63,155 nucleotides of DNA from Pediococcus damnosus (GCF_001437255.1 NZ_JQBD01000002.1:1-63155); one strand, 5' to 3'; shown: positions 41,454 to 50,725, numbered from the stretch's first letter. Program-made: numbers and translations. The notes: generated by a model not told the origin, from the sequence alone.

Positions 41454-41502
41454 AAAAAAAAGAGTTTCTAAAATTGAACCAAAAGTTCAACCTTAAAAAC
41501 TC
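41454..41502 (-). terminator. Intrinsic terminator of pepN
   Basis: Long imperfect stem with arms around GTTCAA/TTGAAC and GAGTTT/AAACTC, followed on the minus strand by eight T. Confidence 0.75.
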
Positions 41503-41519
41503 GCTTACTGTTTATTTTT

Positions 41520-44054
41520 TTATTTAATAACCTTAGCTACTGCCTCATTGACACTAGCCTTTTGTGCTTCAATCAAGTCGACGCGACCTTCAATCACTTT
41601 GGTATCCATTGTGATTTCCCGTGTTAGGCCTGGTGTATTCAGCTTAGGTTCAAAGAATGCTTTGAACTCTGCCAGTCGTTCTGGGGTTCGGAAAATTCCT
41701 GCGATTACGGTGATATATGTGGTAAATTCCATATCACCACCAACCGTATCTTCTAACCATTGCCAATCATTACGAATCCAGTCCCAAGCTGCTTGTTGGC
41801 CCTTTTCGTTAGCCAACACACCGCGGAACCAAGCCCGTAAATCTTGTGGTTTAATCGTATCTGTGTCTTCAAATTTCTCGATCAACCGGGCAATTAGATC
41901 AGCATCCGGCGTACTCGTCAATGCGGAGCAAATGTCTTCTTTGTAATTGCCATCAGCTGTTTGATGATGAGCAGCAAATAATTTATCAAATAGTGCGGTA
42001 CTACCGAAATTTTTAACTTCATTTCTTAAAATAAATACCCGTGTATCAGCTGGTAAAGTCTCTAATTTGTCCGCATTAGCTGTGAAGATCTTATGAGCTG
42101 CTGCAATTGCATCAGCATTTTTTGCGTACAAAGCTGCACTCAAGACATATGGCCGCGTCAATTGATCATCATTTGATTCCCCTGCTTTTGGCGTCCATCC
42201 CAAACGAGCAACTTGCGCTTTACTTAACTGGTTATATAAAGTTTGTAATTGCGCTTCTTCATCAGAATTTGGTGTGACAAATTTCTTCAGATTATTGGCG
42301 ACAACATATAAAGCTGCATTGACAACGTTTGAAGTGCTATCCGCAAAGTCCTTCAACAATGGCACAACTTCAGCATAAGAGATTTGGCGACCCTCCGCCA
42401 ACAAGCGCAAGTCCTGTAAAACTTGTAATTGGGAAATAGAGTCCAATGACTTCACATTATCCAAAATGTCTTTTAATAATTCACGATCATATTTAACGAT
42501 GAAATGTGAGTCATTGCCCACATTCAAACGGAACGGTTTGCCATTAGCTTTCCGTAATTTAGCATAGTCACCCAGCGTGATGCTCCTTTCAGACATAATA
42601 GTTGGGGCAACGTCGTAATTACTATTCAAAGGAATCTGCCATTGACGGCCAACTTCTTTACCTTTACCACTAAAGAATTGTTTTTGTGACAAAGTAAGTT
42701 TGCCATCAACTACTGCCGCAGTTACCACTGGATATCCAGGTTGTTCCAACCATGAATTCATGATTGCGCCAATATCGAGATCGGAAGCAGTTCCTAAAGC
42801 AGCCCATAAATCTGCACCGGTAGCATTGCCATACTTATGGGTAGCAAAGTACTTCTTTAAACCAGCCCGTAAGGCGTCATCGCCAAGTAACGCGCGGACC
42901 ATGACTAACATCCGTGAACCCTTAGCATAAACGATAGCACCATCGAACAACGAGTCAATTTCTGCTGGATTTTCCACCTGCACATGAACAGACTGCACAC
43001 CATCAATAGCATCCCGTTGTAAGGCTGATGGCGCTTCTGAAGTTTGGAACATTTCCCAAATATGCCAGTCAGGTTCAAGCGCATCAATGGCCACATATTC
43101 CATCATATTGGCAAAACTTTCGTTTAACCAGAGATCATCCCACCACTTCATTGTGACAAGATCACCGAACCACTGGTGAGCCAACTCATGTGCAATTACG
43201 GTTGCCACAAGTTGTTTGGTTTCAAGAGCCGTGTTGTCAGGATCGAGGACTAAGTATGCTTCACGATAAGTGACAAGCCCCCAGTTTTCCATTGCACCAG
43301 CCGAGAAATCTGGTAAGGCCAGCTGCCATGAATGTGGCAATGGATACGGTGTTTGGTAAAAGTCTTCATAGAATTCAATTGAACGTTTAGCAATGTCCAG
43401 AGGAAAATCGAGTTCGTTAGCCTTATGGGCCTTCGTTGCAAACACACCAACTTTTACACCACTCTTCGTCGTTGTCTGCTTACTTTGGAGATCACCAAAT
43501 GCAAAGGCAACCAAATAAGTAGACATCCGCACGGTCGTATCAAAGTAATGCACGCCATCTTCAGTGCGCACTTCTGGCATATTACTGATAATTGTTTCCC
43601 CAGGTTGTTCATCAAACTTAATTGATAAAGCAAATGTCGCCTTTGCTTCCGGCTCATCCACACAAGGGAATGCTTGCCGAGCAAAGTTCGTTTCAAACTG
43701 AGTCCCAATAATTTGTTTTTTGACACCACCGACTTCGTAATATGAAGGATAAATTCCCATCATACTGTCAGTGAGTTTTGCCGTATAAGTAATTGCAATT
43801 GTAGTTTCGCCAGTTTTTGGTAAATCAATTTGAATCGCATCAGTATCGTTATCAGTGGTAAATGGCACGTCATTCCCATCAGCTTGCACAGAAGCCACGA
43901 CCAATCCGTTTTGGTGAATGGCAATTTCTTGGGCCTTCGCCTCACCGGTAATGGTTGTTTGGCCGTTAAAACGTTTTGTTTCGCGATTGATATCTAAGTA
44001 GACATCATAGTGACTTGGTTGAAATTTCTCATAGAAACGTTTGAATTCTGTCAT
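41520..44054 (-). CDS. pepN: Aminopeptidase N (lysyl aminopeptidase)
   Basis: Cytoplasmic M1 zinc metallopeptidase of 844 aa that removes N-terminal residues from peptides, a key enzyme of casein peptide use in lactic acid bacteria. GAMENWG exopeptidase motif near residue 254, zinc site HELAHQWFGD-x18-NE near 289-312 (HELAHQWF and LNESFA). The ERAP1-like C-terminal helical domain fills the second half. Length is that of lactobacillar PepN. Confidence 0.96.
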   Translation of the reverse strand: MTEFKRFYEKFQPSHYDVYLDINRETKRFNGQTTITGEAKAQEIAIHQNGLVVASVQADGNDVPFTTDNDTDAIQIDLPKTGETTIAITYTAKLTDSMMGIYPSYYEVGGVKKQIIGTQFETNFARQAFPCVDEPEAKATFALSIKFDEQPGETIISNMPEVRTEDGVHYFDTTVRMSTYLVAFAFGDLQSKQTTTKSGVKVGVFATKAHKANELDFPLDIAKRSIEFYEDFYQTPYPLPHSWQLALPDFSAGAMENWGLVTYREAYLVLDPDNTALETKQLVATVIAHELAHQWFGDLVTMKWWDDLWLNESFANMMEYVAIDALEPDWHIWEMFQTSEAPSALQRDAIDGVQSVHVQVENPAEIDSLFDGAIVYAKGSRMLVMVRALLGDDALRAGLKKYFATHKYGNATGADLWAALGTASDLDIGAIMNSWLEQPGYPVVTAAVVDGKLTLSQKQFFSGKGKEVGRQWQIPLNSNYDVAPTIMSERSITLGDYAKLRKANGKPFRLNVGNDSHFIVKYDRELLKDILDNVKSLDSISQLQVLQDLRLLAEGRQISYAEVVPLLKDFADSTSNVVNAALYVVANNLKKFVTPNSDEEAQLQTLYNQLSKAQVARLGWTPKAGESNDDQLTRPYVLSAALYAKNADAIAAAHKIFTANADKLETLPADTRVFILRNEVKNFGSTALFDKLFAAHHQTADGNYKEDICSALTSTPDADLIARLIEKFEDTDTIKPQDLRAWFRGVLANEKGQQAAWDWIRNDWQWLEDTVGGDMEFTTYITVIAGIFRTPERLAEFKAFFEPKLNTPGLTREITMDTKVIEGRVDLIEAQKASVNEAVAKVIK

Positions 44055-44143
44055 GAAATTCTCCTTATTTTTTTAGAATACTGCCATTATACGACTTTTA
44101 GAGGGAAAAGCCTATATTGGAATCCTCTAGATAAATGTCCTAA

Positions 44144-44479
44144 TCACTTGTTTTGCAAACGAGCAACCAAGAAATCATGGAAACTTATTCGATCTGCTTC
44201 ACTTAAATGCCCAAAAGAATTCCCTACCATCTTTGTAGGAAATTCCAAAGGTTGTGAGTTTGTGTCAATCCAGGACGGCTTTTTAAGCCCTGTTTGTTGC
44301 CAGTCTGTTATTTTAAAGTAATTTTGTCTAATTTGCTGAGATTTATTTTTAAATTGAGAAGTAATTTTAAACGCTAATACAAAATCATCCTTAATTTTGA
44401 CAATTAAAATTGGTCGGCGTTTCCCCTGGTCAATATTAATATAACGAACAAATGCAGTTGCAACATCATTAATCTTCAC
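44144..44479 (-). CDS. PemK/MazF-type toxin (growth inhibitor)
   Basis: Toxin candidate of 111 aa with the start pattern of the PemK/MazF beta-barrel: VKINDVATAFVRYINIDQGKRRPILIVKIKDDFVLAFKITS, in which KRRP and the following strand are typical. The C-terminal half (SWIDTNSQPLEFP...) is compatible with the fold. The best start is GTG at 44479, seven bases after AGGAA and overlapping the end of the antitoxin gene (GTGAAGATTAA). It should cleave RNA in the cytoplasm when not bound to the antitoxin. Confidence 0.75.
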   Translation of the reverse strand: MKINDVATAFVRYINIDQGKRRPILIVKIKDDFVLAFKITSQFKNKSQQIRQNYFKITDWQQTGLKKPSWIDTNSQPLEFPTKMVGNSFGHLSEADRISFHDFLVARLQNK

Positions 44480-44771
44480 GCAACCATTCCTCAACTTCCT
44501 TAGCATTTGTCGTCTTCTTGTGTAGCATTGCATCAGACATTTCGCCAATTTCATGATCAATTTGTTGCATATAATCTCCCTTTAACCTTTGATATTCAGC
44601 ATAATCTTGGGCACTTATCACAAATAAATCCTGATTGGGTCCTTCACCTTTGTTAGGTAAAGTTACCCGAATCGGAGAATTATTGTTGGCCACCTGTTTC
44701 AATAACTTTGATTGTTGTTTCCGAAAATTTGATGGTGTGTACGTTGGTGTCAACTTATTTTTCGTATCCAT
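44469..44771 (-). CDS. Antitoxin of the PemK-type pair
   Basis: Protein of 100 aa with an N-terminal segment LTPTYTPSNFRKQQSKLLKQVANNNSPIRVTLP that resembles the Phd/YefM fold (a short strand, then a helix and a strand), and a charged helical C-terminus (TTNAKEVEEWLRED) suited to clasping a toxin. AGGAGATGAAATC precedes the ATG at 44771. The toxin start is embedded in its last codons, giving translational coupling. The assignment rests mainly on gene order and size. Confidence 0.7.
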   Translation of the reverse strand: MDTKNKLTPTYTPSNFRKQQSKLLKQVANNNSPIRVTLPNKGEGPNQDLFVISAQDYAEYQRLKGDYMQQIDHEIGEMSDAMLHKKTTNAKEVEEWLRED

Positions 44772-44788
44772 GATTTCATCTCCTAGTA

Positions 44789-44820
44789 TTTGTACATTAT
44801 TATACCTAAATTTTGTACAT
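44789..44820 (-). promoter_or_regulatory. Toxin-antitoxin promoter with paired operator sites
   Basis: On the minus strand, ATGTACAAA occurs twice (44812-44820 and 44789-44797) around the -10 element TATAAT (44799-44804). Direct repeats next to the -10 element fit autorepression by the toxin-antitoxin complex. Confidence 0.6.
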
Positions 44821-44916
44821 AATACCAACAAACCAATTTAACCAATTAATTTTAAATACGCATAAAATCTAAATTTACATGATTAAATAGACTTAACTTG
44901 CATAAAACCAGTTAAT

Positions 44917-44960
44917 AAAAGCCCTCAAAACCGAATCTTATCGAATTTGAGGACTTTTTT
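44917..44960. terminator. Intrinsic terminator of ackA
   Basis: Stem GCCCTCAAA / TTTGAGGAC with runs of A and T on either side (T-run on the minus strand for ackA). Confidence 0.7.
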
Positions 44961-44968
44961 GAATTATC

Positions 44969-46156
44969 TTATAAGCGTGCATAGACATCGCGGGCTATCA
45001 TCAATTCTTCGTTGGTAGGAACAACCATCGTCTTTACCCTTGCATCCGAAGCACTGATATCACGTTCTTTGTCGCCAGACTCATTTTTAGCTTGATCAAT
45101 TGTCGCTCCCACATAGCTGAAAGAAGCCATAATTTGAGCTCGCATTTCAAAGCTATTCTCTCCGACACCGCCGGTAAAAATCAATGCATCAACCCCATTC
45201 ATCAAAGCAATATAACTACCCACAAATTTAATCACTCGATTGGCATACATATCAAGCGCCAACTGAGCTCTTGGTTGAGTTGTTGCTAATTTTTTTAATT
45301 CTCGTTGGTCATCAGAAAGACCTGAAACACCCAATAATCCAGATTTATTATTTAAAATATTTAACATCTCATCTGAATCTTTCAGTTTTAATTTTTGGGC
45401 AAGATACAACACCAGTGACGCATCAATTTGGCCGCTACGCGTATTCATCATCACGCCATCAAGCGGTGTGAATCCCATTGATGTATCCAGCGACTTTCCA
45501 TGACTAACCGCAGTGATACTCGAGCCTGCCCCTAAATGCATGACAATTAATCGTAAATCTTTTAGGGGTCGCTTCAAAAATTTGGCTGTCCGTTTAGACA
45601 CATAGCGGACACTGGTTCCATGGGCGCCGTACTTACGAGCCCCATATTTTTTGTAATAGTCATAAGGAATGCCATACAAATAGTTTTCTGCAGACATAGT
45701 TTGATGAAATGCAGAATCAAAAACGGCCACCAGGGTCGTCCACGGCATCAATTGCCTAAAAAGTTCAATCCCACCCACTTCACGATGATTATGGAGGGGC
45801 GCGAAAACGCCCAAATCATCAATCTGCTGCAAAACATCTTTCGTAATCACTACAGATTCTTTGTACACTTCGCCACCGGCAACCACACGATGGCCAATTC
45901 CCACAATTTCATGCAGATGCTCAACCAATTTTAGTCTTTTCAATTCATCCATTAACACCATAATGGCATCTTTAAGACTTAATTCTTTGTCAAAACTCTT
46001 ATTTCGTTGTTGATCTCCAAATTTAACCGTAATTTCAGCCTTAGAGTTATCAAAAAAATCAACTAATCCTGACGCAATCTGCTTTTCATCAGGCATTTCA
46101 AATAAACGCCATTTTAAAGTAGAGCTACCCAAATTTACCGACAAAATTTTGGCCAT
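44969..46156 (-). CDS. ackA: Acetate kinase
   Basis: Cytoplasmic enzyme of 395 aa that interconverts acetyl phosphate plus ADP and acetate plus ATP, an energy-yielding step in lactic acid bacteria. N-terminal signature VNLGSSTLKWRLFEMP (NxGSSSLK-like), VFDSAFHQTM near 155, HLGAGSSITAV near 208, and TGGVGENS near 325 (acetate kinase signature). Small deviations from the classic signature (GSSTLKW) are usual in paralogous lactobacillar AckA copies. Confidence 0.93.
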   Translation of the reverse strand: MAKILSVNLGSSTLKWRLFEMPDEKQIASGLVDFFDNSKAEITVKFGDQQRNKSFDKELSLKDAIMVLMDELKRLKLVEHLHEIVGIGHRVVAGGEVYKESVVITKDVLQQIDDLGVFAPLHNHREVGGIELFRQLMPWTTLVAVFDSAFHQTMSAENYLYGIPYDYYKKYGARKYGAHGTSVRYVSKRTAKFLKRPLKDLRLIVMHLGAGSSITAVSHGKSLDTSMGFTPLDGVMMNTRSGQIDASLVLYLAQKLKLKDSDEMLNILNNKSGLLGVSGLSDDQRELKKLATTQPRAQLALDMYANRVIKFVGSYIALMNGVDALIFTGGVGENSFEMRAQIMASFSYVGATIDQAKNESGDKERDISASDARVKTMVVPTNEELMIARDVYARL

Positions 46157-46272
46157 GTTTCCACCCCTCGTGTTAATTATTTACTTTGTATATTAAGCTA
46201 ATTACAAAGAATAATCACGAAGGAGGCTCACTAAATTTTAGGTTAACAGCATTCTAAAATTTACTTAAAAAA

Positions 46273-46782
46273 TTATTTCAATAAGTTAATCCAGTATCGT
46301 TTTAATTGATAGCCAGTTGCCTTCTCAACCAAAGTATTTTCATAAACACCGCCAGCAGATTCAATAATTTTTTGACTCGCTACATTCCAGTCTTCAGCAG
46401 TAATCAACACCTTCTCAATCTGTCGTTGCCGAAATAAGTTTAAAGCTTGCTGCATCATTTCATTGGCAATCCCTTGTTTGCGGTAATCAGGTGCCACACC
46501 ATAACCAATATTGCCACCAAAATTCAACAAATAATCATTTAATTCCCAGCGACAAGAAATACCACCTTTAATAATATTATCTTCAATATAAAAATACTTG
46601 GTAGCAGGAACTCTTGGTGGCTCTGGATGACTACTGTTTATTCCGAGTTGCGTTATAAATTCTACAAAACTAGTTTTTAAAGGTTGCGAAACCGATACCT
46701 GGGTCGGTTCATTTTGCCAGGCAACAAGCCACTTTTGATAAATTTCTTCATCCTCAAGGGTTAACTCCCTTATCTTAGGCAT
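46273..46782 (-). CDS. GNAT-family acetyltransferase
   Basis: Acetyl-CoA dependent transferase of 169 aa. Core motif NIGYGVAPDYRKQGIANEMMQQAL (RKQGIA loop) near residue 93-116, followed by VLITAEDWNVASQKIIESAGGVYENT. It resembles the YjdJ/ElaA-like acetyltransferases of lactobacilli. AGAAGG precedes the ATG. The broken MerR gene ends 20 bases upstream in the same direction, so they may be one transcript. Substrate unknown. Confidence 0.85.
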   Translation of the reverse strand: MPKIRELTLEDEEIYQKWLVAWQNEPTQVSVSQPLKTSFVEFITQLGINSSHPEPPRVPATKYFYIEDNIIKGGISCRWELNDYLLNFGGNIGYGVAPDYRKQGIANEMMQQALNLFRQRQIEKVLITAEDWNVASQKIIESAGGVYENTLVEKATGYQLKRYWINLLK

Positions 46783-46802
46783 TTTGGATACCTTCTTTCA
46801 GG

Positions 46803-47274
46803 CTAATCGTTTAGATCGATTAACTTATGAATATCTTTAGCATTCTTTAATTTTGCGCGGTACTGATCGTGAGTCGTTGGATCCACAAAATTAGTTCCCG
46901 GCGTAAAGTGAATTGTTTCCGTACCAGCTTCCACAGAGGTTTTGTAATACCACTTTTTGAATCTTAAGAAATCTAATTGATCCTGCATTTCTTGGACTTT
47001 TCCTTCTAAAACACTCTCTTCTTTGTCTAACGTTCTTGCAAAGTTCCATCACCTTGTAAACACAGATTAATAAATTTACTAATGTCTTTGATCGGAACGC
47101 CACTTTTTTCAAACAATTAATAACTTTTAGAAAATTAAAATCATTATCTTTAAATTTACGTCGTCCAGCAGCATCGCGATCAACGAAAGGTAACAATCCT
47201 TTTTTATCATAATACCGTAGCGTTGAGGTATTGGTCCCCATTTTTTCTGCAACTTCACCAATTGAATAATTCAT
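46803..47274 (-). pseudogene. MerR-family regulator with two frameshifts
   Basis: The start (MNYSIGEVAEKMGTNTSTLRYYDKKGLLPFVDRDAAGRRKF) is a typical MerR HTH, with ATG at 47274 after GGAG. Two single-base losses then break the frame: six A instead of seven at 47104-47109, where KKSGVPIKDISKF is expected, and T-T instead of T-T-T at 47029-47030, where QERLDKEES is expected. The rest continues to HKLIDLND at 46803. With both restored, the protein would be about 157 aa. Both changes are in short homopolymers. The promoter of the divergent SDR gene still has MerR geometry. Confidence 0.85.
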
Positions 47275-47295
47275 TTTATTATCTCCATTTGTTGT

Positions 47296-47326
47296 TTGAC
47301 TTAAACCCGGGTTCAAGTCGTATGAT
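47296..47326 (+). promoter_or_regulatory. MerR-type promoter with 19-base spacer
   Basis: TTGACT (47296-47301) and TATGAT (47321-47326) are 19 bases apart. The spacer region is a near-perfect dyad ACTTAAACCC / GGGTTCAAGT (47299-47318). It drives the SDR gene and is the expected binding site of the MerR protein. Confidence 0.8.
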
Positions 47327-47369
47327 AACAAAGAATCAAGTAAATATAAATATGAGGAGGAAATAATTC

Positions 47370-48098
47370 ATGAAAAGATTAACCGGAAAAGTCGCCATTA
47401 TTACGGGTGCTAGTTCTGGATTCGGCCGTGGAACCGCTCTTGCCTTTGCAGCTGAAGGTTGTAACTTGGTTCTCACTGCCCGTAGAAAGCAAAGATTGCG
47501 AGAAGTAGTTACCCAATGTGAAAAATTAGGAGTCGAAGCAATATATTTTGCGGACGATGCTCAAGAAGAAAACACCGCCCTTGAAACAGTCAAATTGGCT
47601 ATTAAGACCTTTGGAAAAATCGATATTTTGATCAATAATGCAGGGATTGGTCGAACACTTTCCCTAACTGACACATCGATGTCTGATTATGATTTGATCA
47701 TGAATACAAATGTGCGCAGCGCTTTTGCGTTTACAAAGGCTGCTGTTCCAAATATGCTTGAAAGACACGACGGACAAATTATTTTAGTTTCGTCAGTAAC
47801 AGGAATTGTTGGCCATGCAAACGAAACAGCTTATACAGCCAGCAAATTTGCTTTACGTGGATTGGGTCAAGCTCTAGACAAAGAATTGCTTGATCAAGGC
47901 ATTCGCACCTGTGTTTTCTGTCCACATGCAGGAGCAACTGAATTTGAAGTTGGCCATGGACGAACCACGGAAGGCGTTGCAGCATCGGGCTTCTTAACAC
48001 CAAAAGATGTTGGTCAGGCTCTTTTAAGTGTCTGTGTACAGCCTAAGAATTCTCGTATCGTTGAATTACGATTGGCTTCCAATAACGTTAAGTACTAA
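47370..48098 (+). CDS. Short-chain dehydrogenase/reductase
   Basis: Classical SDR of 242 aa. NAD(P) loop GASSGFGRG (TGxxxGxG form) near residue 12, NNAG near 86, catalytic Ser in VSSVTG and the YxxxK pair in YTASKFAL near 150. The C-terminal region lacks a membrane anchor. It is divergent from the broken MerR gene and is probably its target. Substrate unknown; carbonyl detoxification is typical. Confidence 0.9.
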   Translation: MKRLTGKVAIITGASSGFGRGTALAFAAEGCNLVLTARRKQRLREVVTQCEKLGVEAIYFADDAQEENTALETVKLAIKTFGKIDILINNAGIGRTLSLTDTSMSDYDLIMNTNVRSAFAFTKAAVPNMLERHDGQIILVSSVTGIVGHANETAYTASKFALRGLGQALDKELLDQGIRTCVFCPHAGATEFEVGHGRTTEGVAASGFLTPKDVGQALLSVCVQPKNSRIVELRLASNNVKY

Positions 48099-48101
48099 CC
48101 T

Positions 48102-48157
48102 AAAAAATAAGACTCAAAAAGAAGTTTCTAACATTTCTTTTTGAGTCTTATTTTTTA
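48102..48157. terminator. Bidirectional intrinsic terminator
   Basis: Long stem AATAAGACTCAAAAAGAA / TTCTTTTTGAGTCTTATT between the SDR gene and the convergent maa gene, with T-runs on both strands. Confidence 0.85.
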
Positions 48158-48197
48158 GATTATTGGGAAAGTTTCCTATTATGAATAGGAATTCCAA

Positions 48198-48749
48198 CTA
48201 CAAAGATTTAATTTTACGAGCAGGAACACCCCCGACCAAAGCATTATCGGCAACGTCTTTGGTTACAACTGCCCCGGCAGCGATCACCACATTATTACCA
48301 ATCGTGACCCCGGGCATAATCGAGACTTTGCCACCGATCCAAACATCATTGCCAATTGTAACTGGGGATGCTTGGGCCAAATACTTTCTTCGCCCTTCTG
48401 CAGTCATCGGATGATTTACCGTATAAATATCAACGTTCGGCCCAATCATGACATGACTCCCAATGTTGACCGGTGCGATGTCTAAAATCGTTAAATTATA
48501 ATTACTTAAAAAATCTTCGCCAACATGAATGTTCTTTCCATAATCACAATTAAATGTTGCTTGAACTGAAACTCGTTCACCAGTGGAACCAAATATTTCT
48601 TTGATTTTTTGCGTTTGAGCTGTCGGATCAGTCGCAGAAATTTCATTAAACTCCTGACACAATTTAGCAGCTCGTGCTTTTCGCTTCGCAACCTCTTCAT
48701 CTAAAAAGTAATATTCTTCACCAGCTGTTAATTTTTCTAACTCAGTCAT
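48198..48749 (-). CDS. maa: Maltose/galactoside O-acetyltransferase (hexapeptide repeat)
   Basis: Left-handed beta-helix acetyltransferase of 183 aa. N-terminal Mac domain [26 protein letters not shown], then hexapeptide repeats, the catalytic His in [12 protein letters not shown], and the conserved [30 protein letters not shown] and [23 protein letters not shown] precedes the ATG at 48749, which is preferred over an upstream in-frame start. Acetylates sugars with acetyl-CoA, perhaps to remove non-metabolisable ones. It follows arsC by 34 bases. Confidence 0.9.
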   Translation of the reverse strand: MTELEKLTAGEEYYFLDEEVAKRKARAAKLCQEFNEISATDPTAQTQKIKEIFGSTGERVSVQATFNCDYGKNIHVGEDFLSNYNLTILDIAPVNIGSHVMIGPNVDIYTVNHPMTAEGRRKYLAQASPVTIGNDVWIGGKVSIMPGVTIGNNVVIAAGAVVTKDVADNALVGGVPARKIKSL

Positions 48750-48783
48750 TCTTATCACCTCAAGGTTCAGATTACCACTTAAA

Positions 48784-49206
48784 CTAGGGTTCAAGTCCAG
48801 AGTTTAGTGCTAGCTTTTTGATTCGTTGCTCAATTTCATCACGGACATCCCTAAAAACCTGCAAAACTTCAGCTTCTGTCCCGTGTGCTTGGGCTGGATC
48901 TGGTAACGGCCAATGTAACTTTTTTACGGTAGCAGGGGTTACCGGACAGCGATCACGGGCATCACCACACAGTGTTACCACCAAATCACTACTATTCAGA
49001 TAATTTGAATCAATTAACTTTGACTTATTTTTAGAAATATCAATCCCTTTTTCTGCCATCACTTTGACAGCTTTCGCATTTAACCCATGGGATTCAATCC
49101 CCGCACTAGCTACTCGCCATTGATCACCAAGAATTTTTTTGGCAAAGCCTTCCGACATTTGGCTTCGACAGGAATTACCTGTACAAAAAAAATAAATTTG
49201 CTTCAT
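48784..49206 (-). CDS. arsC: Arsenate reductase, thioredoxin-coupled type (LMW PTP fold)
   Basis: Protein of 140 aa reducing arsenate to arsenite. The P-loop C-x5-R is C8TGNSCR14, and the second redox pair is in [10 protein letters not shown]; together these three cysteines define the thioredoxin-dependent Staphylococcus pI258/Bacillus ArsC class rather than simple tyrosine phosphatases. No arsenite pump or ArsR gene is nearby in this window, so resistance would need partners elsewhere. GGAGGG precedes the ATG. Confidence 0.88.
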   Translation of the reverse strand: MKQIYFFCTGNSCRSQMSEGFAKKILGDQWRVASAGIESHGLNAKAVKVMAEKGIDISKNKSKLIDSNYLNSSDLVVTLCGDARDRCPVTPATVKKLHWPLPDPAQAHGTEAEVLQVFRDVRDEIEQRIKKLALNSGLEP

Positions 49207-49357
49207 ATTTAAAACCCTCCATAGATGTTTACCATAAGAATCACAATTCTTCTACCTGCAGCAACTTCCTACCCAGTCCAAACCAGTATACAAATATTTC
49301 AGTTAATCGCAAAACAAAAATTGGTAAAAATACCAACAAAATCTTTACCTTTTCCAG

Positions 49358-49379
49358 TATAGTTAGTACACTAACTATA
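49358..49379. promoter_or_regulatory. MarR operator palindrome
   Basis: TATAGTTAGT (49358-49367) and ACTAACTATA (49370-49379) are perfect inverted arms around two bases, just before the ribosome binding site of the MarR gene. It is a strong candidate for autoregulation. Confidence 0.7.
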
Positions 49380-49398
49380 TGTAAAGGAGTTTACTTAT

Positions 49399-49818
49399 AT
49401 GAACAATACTGGATACTTACTAATGAATATTTCAAAAAAGTTAAAATATAATTTGAATAGCGCATTAGCTGACTTGGATATTACTGCTCAACAATGGTCA
49501 ATTATTCAACAGTTACACCATTTTAATGACGCAAAACTTCAAGTAACTGCTAACCAATTAGCCACCATTCTTGATATGGATAAACCGACAATATCCGCGA
49601 TCATCAAGCGTCTTACCATTAAAAAAATTATTTACAAAAAAAAAAATAATCAAGACAGTCGTGCGTTTGATCTATCTCTAAGCCAAAAAGGTACTGAAAT
49701 ATACACAAAAGCCGTTATCATTAGTGACAAAGTTTTAACCCAATTTATGAAACAACTTACACAAGCTGAAAAACACGATTTAAATCAGATCCTACAGAAA
49801 CTTAATCGAGAGAAATAA
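49399..49818 (+). CDS. MarR-family transcriptional regulator
   Basis: Winged-helix regulator of 139 aa with the recognition region LQVTANQLATILDMDKPTISAIIKRLTIKKIIYKKKNNQDSRAFDLSLSQKG. It lies five bases before an NmrA-like gene and presumably represses both through the palindrome at 49358. The run of ten A at 49638-49647 inside the gene does not break the frame. The effector is unknown. Confidence 0.88.
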   Translation: MNNTGYLLMNISKKLKYNLNSALADLDITAQQWSIIQQLHHFNDAKLQVTANQLATILDMDKPTISAIIKRLTIKKIIYKKKNNQDSRAFDLSLSQKGTEIYTKAVIISDKVLTQFMKQLTQAEKHDLNQILQKLNREK

Positions 49819-49823
49819 ACATA

Positions 49824-50699
49824 ATGGAAAAAATATTAGTCCTTGGTGGAACCGGAAATATCGGCTTTCCACTAATCAAAGAACTTTCAAAAAATAACAA
49901 CGTTGAAATTATTGCCGGCGTTCATCACCCGGAAACCGAAACAAGCCAATTTGAAAATATGCAAAATGTTACGGCGGTTAAGTTTGATTTCTTGGATTCA
50001 ACCACATTTGCCAATGCATTAGCAGCCGTTGATCGTGTCTTTTTTGTGCGCCCACCACAACTATCAAAACCCAAGGAGGACATGTTTCCATTCTTAGATC
50101 AGGTTAAAGCACATAAAGTTAAGCAACTCGTTTTTGTATCGTTAATTGGGGTTGAAAAAAATCCAATGACTCCTCATCACAAAATTGAGAAACGCATTCT
50201 TGAATTGAAAATTCCACACACATTTATTCGGCCAAGCTTTTTCATGCAGAATTTAAATACAACCCATTTAGCCGATATCCGTGATCATCATACATTATAC
50301 ATTCCAGCCGGTCATTCGAAGACTAGTTTTATCGACACACGAGATATTGCAGCGGTCGGAGCTAAATGTTTGTTATCTGATAAATATCTTAATCAGGATC
50401 TTGAAATCACCGGAGACAAGGCCTTGTCATATGATGAAATAGCTGTCATTATGTCAAAAATTCTCAAAACAACTATTACATATAGTAAACCTAGCTTATT
50501 AGCATTCCGGAAAACCATGTTAGCTCGAGGGGTAAAAAAAGACTATGTTAACGTCATGGTGATGCTTTATCTAATCACTCAGCTTGGTAATACCAACAAA
50601 ACAACTTCGACCATTGAAAAAGTTCTGGGCCGAAAAGCTACCTCCTTTGAACAGTATGTTAAGGATTATCAAGATGTATTCTTAAAAATTAATCATTAA
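49824..50699 (+). CDS. NmrA/NAD(P)H-binding atypical SDR
   Basis: Protein of 291 aa with N-terminal Rossmann loop VLGGTGNIGFPLIKEL (GGTGxIG) and the family pattern RVFFVRPPQLSKP, VFVSLIGVEKNP, HTFIRPSFFMQN. These are atypical SDRs lacking the YxxxK pair, acting as NADPH sensors or quinone reductases (like QorB). Cotranscribed with the MarR gene, which suggests response to electrophiles or redox stress. Confidence 0.85.
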   Translation: MEKILVLGGTGNIGFPLIKELSKNNNVEIIAGVHHPETETSQFENMQNVTAVKFDFLDSTTFANALAAVDRVFFVRPPQLSKPKEDMFPFLDQVKAHKVKQLVFVSLIGVEKNPMTPHHKIEKRILELKIPHTFIRPSFFMQNLNTTHLADIRDHHTLYIPAGHSKTSFIDTRDIAAVGAKCLLSDKYLNQDLEITGDKALSYDEIAVIMSKILKTTITYSKPSLLAFRKTMLARGVKKDYVNVMVMLYLITQLGNTNKTTSTIEKVLGRKATSFEQYVKDYQDVFLKINH

Positions 50700-50725
50700 G
50701 CTACTCTAAGACCTCCAGATGCATC

